From Niabella pedocola (GTDB taxonomy: Bacteria > Bacteroidota > Bacteroidia > Chitinophagales > Chitinophagaceae), in contig NZ_JAJNEC010000005.1 of NCBI RefSeq assembly GCF_021044425.1, positions 992,001-1,056,000 on the forward strand: 64,000 nt of DNA, in the 5' to 3' direction. Shown piece by piece: positions 26,951 through 34,403 of the stretch; the stretch's first letter is position 1; every line of letters begins with the position of its first letter. The notes under the pieces are model-generated. The model was not told where the DNA came from. It did not search any database and was given only the letters and a program-made list of their open reading frames with translations. The position numbers were made by a program, and so were the translations under genes.

Positions 26951-27312
26951 TGAACAGTATTCAAATCATATTGATCGTTTGTGTTTCGCTGATGACCTTA
27001 TATATCACCAGTATTTTCAAGCCCAATAAATTACTCATCCTATTTCTTTTCCTGGCCTGTGTATTCATCATTGTATTTCCAGATGAGCTTACAGGCCTTG
27101 CACACCTGGTTGGTGTAAACCGGGGGGTAGACCTGCTCTTTTACTTTACCTTTCTTTTCTTGTTTCTTACCATCATTGTTTTGTATAAAAAGATCCGGGA
27201 TCTTCAAAAAAAGATCACCAAGCTCATCCGGAATGATGCGGTAGGCAATGCGCAGCGGCTGTCTGAAACCAGTTCGCCGGCAGATGGGCAACCGCATACG
27301 GAGGAGCACTGA
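26950..27312 (+). CDS. DUF2304 family small membrane protein
   Basis: This 120-residue protein has three hydrophobic helices (about residues 3-20, 28-47 and 60-80), then a basic amphipathic stretch (KKIRDLQKKITKLIRN) and a polar tail. This is the DUF2304 layout. Such proteins almost always sit next to DPM1-like GT2 genes and are thought to be membrane anchors or flippase-like partners; that is association, not proof. Its ATG overlaps the GT2 stop. Confidence 0.85.
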   Translation: MNSIQIILIVCVSLMTLYITSIFKPNKLLILFLFLACVFIIVFPDELTGLAHLVGVNRGVDLLFYFTFLFLFLTIIVLYKKIRDLQKKITKLIRNDAVGNAQRLSETSSPADGQPHTEEH

Positions 27313-27318
27313 TCATTT

Positions 27319-28083
27319 TTAATCATTATAGATACCCAGTTGATTCAGCATCCCTTCCGGGTTGTTAAGGAAGGCCTTATAAACCGCATAGTGTTCCGTA
27401 TCCGTAAACCTTACCGTTCTTGGCTCCGGCAATGAAAGCTCGATGATCTTGGCATGAGGATATGCAAGAATCATCGGAGCATGCGTGGCAATGACCAGCT
27501 GGCTTTGGGCACCAACCAATTCATGCATCCGTACTAAAAACGACAATTGCCGTTGTGGTGAAAGCGCCGCCTCCGGTTCGTCCAGGATGTAAAACCCGCG
27601 TCCCGAAAACCGGTGCATGAACAGGGAAAAGAAAGATTCGCCATGCGATTGCTGATGTAATGATTTATTGCCGTAATGTCCCAGTAATCCTGGCTTTTCT
27701 GCTTCCAGATCATCCACATAGGATGCGGTATTATAAAAGGATTCAGCCCTTAAGAAAAAGCCATCCCGGGCTCTTAATCCTCCTCTTCCGATCCGTAACA
27801 CATCGGACAGGGGCGAATGGGTTCTTTTTGTTGCAAAACTAAAATTCCTGGAGCCCCCCTCCGCATTAAATCCGTATTGTATCGCAAGTGCTTCCAGCAA
27901 CGTCGACTTGCCCGATCCGTTCTCCCCGATGATAAACGTTACTTTTGGATGCAGGGTCACCTTTTGCAGGCGCTGAATAGCCGGGATATTGAACGGATAT
28001 ACAGATGCATCTGCTATATGCTCCTTAACAATCTCAAAGTAGTTGATATATTGCTGATCGATCATCTGCGCTTTATAAAACAA
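27319..28083 (-). CDS. AAA/ABC-type ATPase (predicted ATP-binding protein)
   Basis: This 254-residue soluble ATPase has Walker A GENGSGKST (residues 53-61), a signature-like stretch KSLHQQSHGESFFSLF, Walker B FYILDEPEAALSPQRQ, and a switch histidine in LVIATHAPMILAYP. This is the compact SMC-like/ABC ATPase fold of the OLD/RecF type without a long coiled coil. It lies 44 bases downstream of comM in the same direction, so they may be cotranscribed. The function is unknown: proteins like this range from repair to defence partners, and no nuclease partner is present here. Confidence 0.8.
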   Translation of the reverse strand: MFYKAQMIDQQYINYFEIVKEHIADASVYPFNIPAIQRLQKVTLHPKVTFIIGENGSGKSTLLEALAIQYGFNAEGGSRNFSFATKRTHSPLSDVLRIGRGGLRARDGFFLRAESFYNTASYVDDLEAEKPGLLGHYGNKSLHQQSHGESFFSLFMHRFSGRGFYILDEPEAALSPQRQLSFLVRMHELVGAQSQLVIATHAPMILAYPHAKIIELSLPEPRTVRFTDTEHYAVYKAFLNNPEGMLNQLGIYND

Positions 28084-28127
28084 GTATTTTCAATCCGCAT
28101 CACGAACTGTTCACGTTACGCGGCAGC

Positions 28128-29675
28128 TCAGCCCGCCCAGTTTTCCCGGTCGAGGCTGCGATATTGAATGGCTTCAGCCAGGAACTCGGGCCGTATTTCC
28201 GGCACCCCCTCAAGATCCGCTATGGTACGCGATACTTTTAAAATGCGGTCATACGCTCTGGCCGAAAGCCCCAGCTTTTCCATAGCCCGTTTCAGCAATA
28301 CCTGTCCTACCTGATCAATGACACAGATCTCTTTCAGTTGTTTGCTGCTCATTTGTGCGTTACAGTAAATGCCGGGTGATTCCTCAAAACGGGCCAACTG
28401 AATTTCACGGGCGCGGATCACCGCCTCCCGGATGGCCCCGGAAGTTTTTTCATTGCGTACAGACGATAGTTCGCTGAATGCCACCGGTGTTACCTCCACA
28501 TGCAGATCGATGCGGTCCAGCAAAGGCCCCGAAATCTTATTGAGGTATTTTTGTACCGCCCCCGGAGGACAGGTACAGGCGCGCTCGGGGTGATTATGAA
28601 ATCCACAGGGACAGGGATTCATTGATGCCACCAGCATAAAACTTGCCGGAAAATCAACCGCTATCCGGGCACGGGAGATCGTTACCTTCCGCTCTTCTAT
28701 CGGCTGGCGCATCACTTCCAAAACAGCGCGTTTAAATTCCGGCAGCTCGTCCAGGAACAAGACCCCGTTGTGTGCCAGCGAAATTTCGCCCGGTTGTGGT
28801 GTACCGCCGCCACCCACCAGCGCTACATCTGATATGGTATGATGCGGCGACCGGAAGGGCCGTTTTGAGATCAACGTGGCGTTCTCCGGCAACTTTCCGG
28901 CAACGGAATGAATTTTTGTTGTTTCCAGCGCTTCCTGTAGTGTCAATGGCGGCAGGATCGTAGGCAGCCGCTTGGCCAGCATGGTCTTTCCCGCTCCGGG
29001 CGGGCCGATGAGCAACGCATTGTGTCCGCCCGCCGCCGCAATTTCCAATGCCCTTTTTATATTTTCCTGTCCCTTTACATCTGAAAAATCAATATCAAAA
29101 TCGTATTGTGAATTAAAAAACGCATCCCGGGTATTTACAACAACCGGGTCTAAACCCTGTTCCCCGTTTTCAAAAAAATCCACCACTTCCTGTATATGCT
29201 CCACACCGTATACATTCAGGTTGTTGACCATACCCGCTTCCCGGGCATTTACTTTGGGAACAATCAATCCTTTAAAGCCCTGCTTACGCGCCTGGATCGC
29301 AATCGGCAACGCGCCCTTCACCGTACGCAGGGCTCCGTCCAGGCTCAGCTCTCCCATAATTACATAACCGGCTAATGCAGCACTATTCTTTAGTTGCTCT
29401 GTGGCGGCCAGCAACCCGATGGCAATCGGCAGGTCAAAAGCAGCACCGCTTTTTTTTATATCGGCAGGTGCCAGGTTTACCACAACCTTGGTACGGGGCA
29501 TTTCATAGCCGTTGGTTTTGATCGTGCTTTCTACCCGTTGCCAGCTTTCTTTTACAGCATTATCCGGAAGACCAACAATCATAGGGTCTTTACCAGAAGG
29601 CATCCAGTTAACTTCTATAATGATGGGGATGGCCTCCACTCCATAAACAGCACTGCCATTGATTTTCACCAACAT
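28128..29675 (-). CDS. comM: YifB/ComM family Mg chelatase-like AAA+ helicase
   Basis: This 515-residue protein has the ComM/YifB architecture. An N-terminal S5/Lon-protease-like domain (residues 1-170, with PDNAVKESWQRVESTIKTNG) is followed by an AAA+ module with Walker A GPPGAGKT at 224-231 and Walker B FLDELPEF. A loop has CPCGFHNHPERACTC, and a C-terminal lid ends in ADLEGVPEIRPEFLAEAIQY. In naturally competent bacteria ComM drives branch migration during DNA uptake and recombination. The role in Bacteroidota is assumed by homology. The cysteine-rich loop is typical of the family. Confidence 0.93.
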   Translation of the reverse strand: MLVKINGSAVYGVEAIPIIIEVNWMPSGKDPMIVGLPDNAVKESWQRVESTIKTNGYEMPRTKVVVNLAPADIKKSGAAFDLPIAIGLLAATEQLKNSAALAGYVIMGELSLDGALRTVKGALPIAIQARKQGFKGLIVPKVNAREAGMVNNLNVYGVEHIQEVVDFFENGEQGLDPVVVNTRDAFFNSQYDFDIDFSDVKGQENIKRALEIAAAGGHNALLIGPPGAGKTMLAKRLPTILPPLTLQEALETTKIHSVAGKLPENATLISKRPFRSPHHTISDVALVGGGGTPQPGEISLAHNGVLFLDELPEFKRAVLEVMRQPIEERKVTISRARIAVDFPASFMLVASMNPCPCGFHNHPERACTCPPGAVQKYLNKISGPLLDRIDLHVEVTPVAFSELSSVRNEKTSGAIREAVIRAREIQLARFEESPGIYCNAQMSSKQLKEICVIDQVGQVLLKRAMEKLGLSARAYDRILKVSRTIADLEGVPEIRPEFLAEAIQYRSLDRENWAG

Positions 29676-29851
29676 GAAATGAAGTTAGTGCATTTTACCC
29701 TCATTTATACTACCGAGGTACAGGAAGATTTTCCAGGTTCGTGCTGCCGCTGGTGCAACCTCAGGAAGATGCACATAGAAGCTGCTTCCCTGCGTTTTCG
29801 TTTGTAACAGATTTACAGCGAGATGGCGTGAAATGCCCTGCTATTTAAACT

Positions 29852-29903
29852 AAAAAGAGAGACGCCCCGGCAACCATTCCGTTGCCCCGAGCCCTCTCCC
29901 TTT
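29852..29903 (-). terminator. Terminator after the tail-fibre-chaperone-like gene
   Basis: An inner GGCAAC/GTTGCC stem sits inside an outer AAAGAGAG-type pairing. Read on the minus strand it follows the stop at 29916 and ends in CTCTCTTTTT. Confidence 0.7.
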
Positions 29904-29915
29904 GTCAGCTGCCGT

Positions 29916-30359
29916 CTACTTTCCGGCCATTTCTTTCTTCAGCTTCATCAGTTCGGCCTTTAACCCTTCGATCTCCTCCTGTTGCTGTTTAATAGAAGCC
30001 ACCAGCACCGGTATCAGGCCCGCTTCGTCAACAGTGCTCACCCGGGCATCCCGGTATGCATTTTTGCCAAACATATACGACACCTTTTTTTCTTTTACAA
30101 GATGCGGGAAAACCGCTTTTACATTATCCGCCATAAAGCCATATTGCGCGCCTTCATCGAGCTTCAGGTATTTAAAATCCTTCGCTTTGTATTCGAACTG
30201 TTTGGGCTCCAGCCGCACAATTTTCTGCAACGGATTTTCAATTTCAGCCACCTTCGTTTTAAGTTCTTTATCGGTTAAATTTTGTGCTCCGGCAACAAAT
30301 GCCATTGAAGAAAAAATAAACGCACCCAGCGCTGCCACAACAATTTTGCTGTTCATCAT
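29916..30359 (-). CDS. Exported tail-fibre-type (S74 chaperone-like) domain protein
   Basis: This 147-residue protein has a signal peptide ending in AGAQN and then a single domain like the intramolecular chaperone/tail-fibre C-terminal domain (peptidase S74-like): IVRLEPKQFEYKAKD, QYGFMADNVKAVFPHLV, and VDEAGLIPVLVASIKQQQEE. It ends in a short coiled coil (IEGLKAELMKLKKEM). In phages the domain trimerises spikes and cleaves itself off. Here it stands alone behind a signal peptide, as is common in Bacteroidota, where its function is unknown. There is no phage context. Confidence 0.75.
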   Translation of the reverse strand: MMNSKIVVAALGAFIFSSMAFVAGAQNLTDKELKTKVAEIENPLQKIVRLEPKQFEYKAKDFKYLKLDEGAQYGFMADNVKAVFPHLVKEKKVSYMFGKNAYRDARVSTVDEAGLIPVLVASIKQQQEEIEGLKAELMKLKKEMAGK

Positions 30360-30427
30360 TATTATTAAATTATAAGGAAATAAAAAAATAGACCGGGTAT
30401 GGAACCCGTGGGAATAAAAATCAAACG

Positions 30428-30748
30428 TTAAGCAGTCGCCCGCGGAGGCGGTGTAGGAATACGGTCATAACGCATATGCATATAAGGTTGCCGGAAAGCG
30501 GCAAACATCTTTATAAAAGAAATGTCTGGCTGCGGGAGCAGGAATCCGCAGGTATCGACAAACACTTCTTCGGGCAGCAACTCTTTTACTTCACAGGTCT
30601 TTTTGCCCATTCCAGCATCGGCCGCCAGGGCAATATCTTCCTTATTTACAGATTTTTCATACATCAGTGCGATGTGCGGTGAAAAAGCTGCAAACACAAT
30701 CACCAGCCCTAAAAAGCCGGCAATAATGTATCGTATCGGCCCCAACAT
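30428..30748 (-). CDS. Small membrane-anchored protein, unknown
   Basis: The best start is the ATG at 30748, giving 106 residues that begin MLGPIRYIIAGFLGLVIVF, one membrane segment. The open frame runs 13 codons further upstream. The remaining part faces outside or the periplasm if the N-in topology holds; it has two cysteines (KKTCEVKELL, VDTCGFLL) and a Pro-rich end (PTPPPRATA). No family is recognised. It lies upstream of the tail-fibre-like gene in the same direction. Confidence 0.5.
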   Translation of the reverse strand: MLGPIRYIIAGFLGLVIVFAAFSPHIALMYEKSVNKEDIALAADAGMGKKTCEVKELLPEEVFVDTCGFLLPQPDISFIKMFAAFRQPYMHMRYDRIPTPPPRATA

Positions 30749-30919
30749 GAATGCTGCAAAGATAACAGAACCGGCTGTGGCAGGCAAATGATCACTCTGG
30801 AATTAACAAATCGGAAGACAGCGTAGACGATGATCCTGAATGCGGAACCTGCCGCAATCGGGCATTGTAACAGGAACCGGCATATCAGCACTTCATCTAA
30901 AATATACTAATTTGCAACC

Positions 30920-31369
30920 ATGGAAATTAACATTCGAAGAGCCGTTGCGGCAGACTGTAAGCGGATACTGGAACTGGTACAGGAACTGGCTGATTATGAA
31001 AAAGCGCCACAGGAGGTTACGGTTACCGTGGAGCATTTCAGGGAAAGCGGCTTTGGGCCCAATCCTGTTTGGTGGGCCTTTGTGGCAGAAAATGAAACCG
31101 GCATCGTAGCCTTTGCCCTGTATTATATCCGCTTCTCTACCTGGAAAGGACAGGCCATGTACCTGGAAGACATCCTGGTAACCGAGGACATGCGCGGTCA
31201 TAAGATCGGCGCCCGGCTGTTTGACCGGCTATTTGAGGAAGCGAAGGAAAGGGGATTGAAACGGATCTGCTGGCAGGTACTCGACTGGAATGAACCGGCC
31301 ATTAATTTTTATAAAAAGTATCAGGCGCAATTCGATGGAGCCTGGATCAATTGTTCGGTAGATATATAA
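30920..31369 (+). CDS. GNAT family N-acetyltransferase
   Basis: This 149-residue protein has the GNAT fold: IRRAVAADCKRILELVQELA at the start, the acetyl-CoA site LEDILVTEDMRGHKIGARLF (Arg/Gly-x-x-Gly loop), and the closing WNEPAINFYKKYQAQF. It resembles the diamine/thialysine acetyltransferase group (SSAT-like) in having ELAxYEKAPQEV near the N-terminus and DWNEPAINFYKK near the end. The substrate is therefore perhaps a polyamine or amine, but this is not certain. Confidence 0.9.
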   Translation: MEINIRRAVAADCKRILELVQELADYEKAPQEVTVTVEHFRESGFGPNPVWWAFVAENETGIVAFALYYIRFSTWKGQAMYLEDILVTEDMRGHKIGARLFDRLFEEAKERGLKRICWQVLDWNEPAINFYKKYQAQFDGAWINCSVDI

Positions 31370-31440
31370 CCCGGAGGCCGTATTTTTTTAATCAAAAGTT
31401 CGACTTTGAAAGAAGCGATCCATAATCTTTTTTTTTCGAT

Positions 31441-31476
31441 CTGATAAAAGGCCGGTATGATGCCAGCCTTTTGTCA
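31441..31476 (+). terminator. Terminator after the GNAT gene
   Basis: CTGAtAAAAGGC pairs with GCCTTTTgTCAG around a 13-base loop, 71 bases after the stop. Confidence 0.65.
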
Positions 31477-31523
31477 GAAATACCAACAGGAACGACCGTA
31501 GTTTACATATCATCCCTCAAACA

Positions 31524-31550
31524 AAAAGCCCCGTTTGCAACGGGGCTTGG
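31524..31550 (-). terminator. Terminator after the porin gene
   Basis: A ten-base perfect stem AAGCCCCGTT/AACGGGGCTT (31526-31535 with 31539-31548) is followed on the minus strand by TTTTTGTTT. Confidence 0.88.
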
Positions 31551-31573
31551 ATAACCAGCAGTAATGGTCCCTA

Positions 31574-32647
31574 TCAGAAAGAATATACGGCAGCAAGTAA
31601 GAAGGTGCCGGTGCTTTTGGTTCCGTCTCCGGAATTTTTTGTAAAAATGGGGTCCTTCGCGCTGTCGATCCGGAATTCAGGAATGATCATCAAACCAGTT
31701 GCCGGTTTGAAATTGAAGGAAAGCGTGCCCTGGACAACAGACGTTCCCAATAAAGGACTACCATCTGCATTAGTGATCACCCCCTTTTTATCATCGAAAT
31801 ATTCGCCCCGCAGCGTAATGCCAAACTTATCGGTAGGATCTACATTTACATACAATGCAGAACCCCACCAGGCCTGTGAAGACACATCGGGCGCTTTCAC
31901 GAATTTTACAGTGCCATCGTAACCCAGCGAAAACTTATCAGTAATTTTTGCAGTGGCGGTTAAACCCAGCTGACTGGATGCAATTTCCGCGGTATCCTTA
32001 CCACCCACATAGTTCAAATACAGGTTTACTTTTTCAGATGTTTTGCTGATTTGCCCGATAACAAACTTCTTGTTCCAGGGAGCCGAAAGATAATCGGTAG
32101 GATTGGTAACTCCCGCCATAATGCCAAAGCCCTCTCCCAGCGTAAAATCGGCTTTTAAACCCGTATGCGAAAAAGGGCCGTAAGAAAACATATAGCTCAT
32201 GCTGTAATTCCGGTTGAGCTGCGGATCCAGCAGTTCGTATCCAACATGCGTACCCCATTTTCCCGCAGATAATTTAACATGTTCCGAAGGTGCATAAGTA
32301 ATATATGCCTGCTTTATAGCCTGTGTAACGCCGGTTTCGTTATAGGAAAATTCCCTTGCCCGGGTACCAAAGCCAAGATCGACTACCACCCCGGCCTTTC
32401 CTTTGGTATAACTTGCCTTTAAAGATGCCATGCCCAGTTCAAATGAATTGTGGGAGTTGGTGAAACTGGTAAAATTATTCGCCTGCTGAACCGATTTCGC
32501 ATGATTGAAGTTGAAACGGTAGTAGGCATCTACGGACCCGTTAATCTGCAGATCGCCTTTTTCTTCTGCTTCCGGCGTAGTTGCGTCTTGTGCCAGTAGT
32601 GCGCCTGAAATAAAAATCGTCTTTGTGAGCAATAGCATTTTCCTCAT
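31574..32647 (-). CDS. Outer-membrane beta-barrel porin (BBP2-like)
   Basis: This 357-residue protein has a signal peptide (MRKMLLLTKTIFISGALLAQ) and then alternating amphipathic strands typical of a beta-barrel. Examples are VDAYYRFNFNHAKSV, FELGMASLKASYTKGKAG and FNFKPATGLMIIPEFRIDS. It ends in a terminal Phe (LLAAVYSF), the usual outer-membrane targeting signature. It resembles the putative beta-barrel porin-2 group of Bacteroidota. No SusC/SusD partners are adjacent, so it is probably a stand-alone channel for small solutes. The upstream region is unusually AT-rich. Confidence 0.82.
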   Translation of the reverse strand: MRKMLLLTKTIFISGALLAQDATTPEAEEKGDLQINGSVDAYYRFNFNHAKSVQQANNFTSFTNSHNSFELGMASLKASYTKGKAGVVVDLGFGTRAREFSYNETGVTQAIKQAYITYAPSEHVKLSAGKWGTHVGYELLDPQLNRNYSMSYMFSYGPFSHTGLKADFTLGEGFGIMAGVTNPTDYLSAPWNKKFVIGQISKTSEKVNLYLNYVGGKDTAEIASSQLGLTATAKITDKFSLGYDGTVKFVKAPDVSSQAWWGSALYVNVDPTDKFGITLRGEYFDDKKGVITNADGSPLLGTSVVQGTLSFNFKPATGLMIIPEFRIDSAKDPIFTKNSGDGTKSTGTFLLAAVYSF

Positions 32648-33016
32648 TCAATAAAATTTTAATTTGTTTTAAAGTGGGTTTGTTGTTTTTCAATAGCAGG
32701 TACGTTCTGGTGATTTTCAGGCATTTTCACAGAAAGTAATGGTTCAGATAGCAAATTGATATTAATATATTTATTTTTACATATATGATATTTACAATCA
32801 AAATAAAACAGAAAACACATTAAATACTATTTTAAATTCACATTTTATGTGATAAAAATACAAAATGAATCATTTTTTCCTAATTATTTTTCATATATAT
32901 TTATAAATAATATATAAAATGGCATTTTATTCCGATCAGTTTGCGGGATATTTTTCAGGAAGGCTGTTTGCGAACTTATCTGCAACTGCTATCTTTGCCG
33001 CCTCAAAAAAAATTAC
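32648..33016. other. AT-rich divergent intergenic region with the efp promoter
   Basis: These 369 bases separate the porin and efp genes. The middle (32740-32930) is strongly AT-rich, and the efp promoter lies at the right end. The porin promoter could not be pinned down. No gene is seen. Confidence 0.7.
32967..32997 (+). promoter_or_regulatory. Bacteroidota primary-sigma promoter of efp
   Basis: A -33 TTTG (32967-32970) and -7 TATCTTTG (32990-32997) are separated by exactly 19 bases, a full match to the Bacteroidota consensus TTTG-N19-TAnnTTTG. Transcription would start near 33004, just before the ATG at 33017. Confidence 0.75.
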
Positions 33017-33583
33017 ATGGCAAATACAGCAGACATCAGCCGCGGCATGATCTTAAAGCTCGATGGCAATCTTTACTCAGTAGTAGAATTTGGCGAAAAC
33101 AAAACTGCACGTGCGGCAGCAAAGGTTTGGGCTAAATTAAAAGGTGTGGATAACACCCGTACGATTGAGAAAACATGGAATTCCGGCGATACCATCCATC
33201 CTGTTCGTGTTGAAAAACGCGCCTACCAGTACCTGTACCAGGATGAAACCGGCTACAATTTCATGGATAATGAGACGTTTGAACAAATGAGCGTTGCCGA
33301 AAACCTGATCGACGCACCACAATTCCTGAAAGAGGGACAGGAAGTTGCCATTGCAATCAATACAGAAACGGAACTTCCTGTTAACGTGGAACTGCCTGAT
33401 AAAATAGTAATGCTGGTTACCTACACAGAACCCGGACTGAAAGGCGATACTGCAACCCGTACCCTGAAACCGGCCACTGTTGAAACCGGTGCTACCGTAA
33501 GCGTACCTTTATTTGTAAATGAAGGAGAGCTCATCCGCGTAAACACAAAAACGGGTGAGTATGTAGAACGCGTAAAAGAGTAA
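33017..33583 (+). CDS. efp: Elongation factor P with an Arg32-type loop
   Basis: This 188-residue, three-domain factor relieves ribosome stalling at polyproline stretches. Domains: KOW-like domain 1 (1-63), OB domain 2 (65-125) and C-terminal OB domain 3 (130-186, with VETGATVSVPLFVNEGE). The tip loop of domain 1, which enters the peptidyl-transferase centre, reads ENKTARAAAKVWAKLK with Arg32 at the tip. It does not carry the PGKGxAF lysine loop that I recall for flavobacterial EF-P. This resembles the loop of EF-P that EarP rhamnosylates on Arg32. A perfect 13-bp hairpin terminator follows. Confidence 0.96.
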   Translation: MANTADISRGMILKLDGNLYSVVEFGENKTARAAAKVWAKLKGVDNTRTIEKTWNSGDTIHPVRVEKRAYQYLYQDETGYNFMDNETFEQMSVAENLIDAPQFLKEGQEVAIAINTETELPVNVELPDKIVMLVTYTEPGLKGDTATRTLKPATVETGATVSVPLFVNEGELIRVNTKTGEYVERVKE

Positions 33584-33597
33584 CACAAAATAACGTT

Positions 33598-33636
33598 GAA
33601 AAATGGCTTAAATCTCCCGATTCTAAGCCATTTTTC
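33598..33636 (+). terminator. Terminator after efp
   Basis: A perfect 13-base stem GAAAAATGGCTTA/TAAGCCATTTTTC (33598-33610 with 33624-33636) lies 15 bases after the stop. Confidence 0.85.
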
Positions 33637-33776
33637 GTATAAATCGTGGCATTTTTCTTAAAACATCACGGAATTGCTATTGAATTCTTTACCTTAGCTT
33701 TTCACATTTTTATGTCGCTTTTCCGTTAAACAGTTAAAAAAAAACTGACCCAAACTATTTTAAATCTTGAAGAATT

Positions 33777-34247
33777 ATGGACTTTAAACAAATCCAGGAG
33801 TTGATCAAAATGATCAACAAATCGAATATTGGCGAACTGAGTATTGAACAAAAAGATTTCAAGATCACGATCCGCCAAAAAGAAGAGCAGGTAACCCAGG
33901 TGGTTACAGCAGCACCCGTACAGCTTCAGCAAGCGCAGGTGCCTGCACTGCCTACACAAGCCGCTCCAGCCACTCCAGCAGCACCCAAAGCTGCAGAAGT
34001 ACCTTCCAATACCATTACCATCAAAAGCCCGATGATCGGTACTTTTTACCGCAAACCGGCACCCGACAAGCCCAATTTTGTAGAAGAAGGCGATGTACTG
34101 AGCCCCGGCAAAGTGATCTGCGTAATTGAAGCCATGAAACTCTTCAATGAAATTGAAAGCGAAATAAGCGGTAAGGTGGTTAAAGTGCTGGTAGACGATG
34201 CTTCTCCCGTAGAATTTGACCAACCGTTGTTCCTTGTTGAACCCTGA
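33777..34247 (+). CDS. accB: Biotin carboxyl carrier protein of acetyl-CoA carboxylase
   Basis: This 156-residue protein carries biotin between the carboxylase and transferase half-reactions of acetyl-CoA carboxylase, the first step of fatty-acid synthesis. The biotinyl domain is at residues 78-156 with the biotinylated Lys121 in CVIEAMKLFNEIE. An Ala/Pro/Gln-rich flexible linker (about 44-76) joins it to the N-terminal helical part (MDFKQIQELIKMINKSN), which binds other subunits in the family. accC follows after 156 bases, so an accBC operon is likely. Confidence 0.96.
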   Translation: MDFKQIQELIKMINKSNIGELSIEQKDFKITIRQKEEQVTQVVTAAPVQLQQAQVPALPTQAAPATPAAPKAAEVPSNTITIKSPMIGTFYRKPAPDKPNFVEEGDVLSPGKVICVIEAMKLFNEIESEISGKVVKVLVDDASPVEFDQPLFLVEP

Positions 34248-34281
34248 TTTAATTTGATAATTAACCAATTTGTCCGGAGGA

Positions 34282-34312
34282 CTCCCTAAAAGAGTGCTTC
34301 GCACCTTTGGAG
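34282..34312 (+). promoter_or_regulatory. Hairpin in the accB-accC spacer
   Basis: CTCC...GGAG encloses an AAA/TTT part and an inner GTGC-ttc-GCAC stem. There is no T-run, so it is more likely an RNA processing or stability element than a terminator. Confidence 0.4.
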
Positions 34313-34403
34313 AAGATGTGAAAACAGGCAGCTGTTTGCACAACACTTTTAATTGGTTTTTTATTTTCAGATTGGCCTATTTTCAAATTATCAAATCAGA
34401 AAC

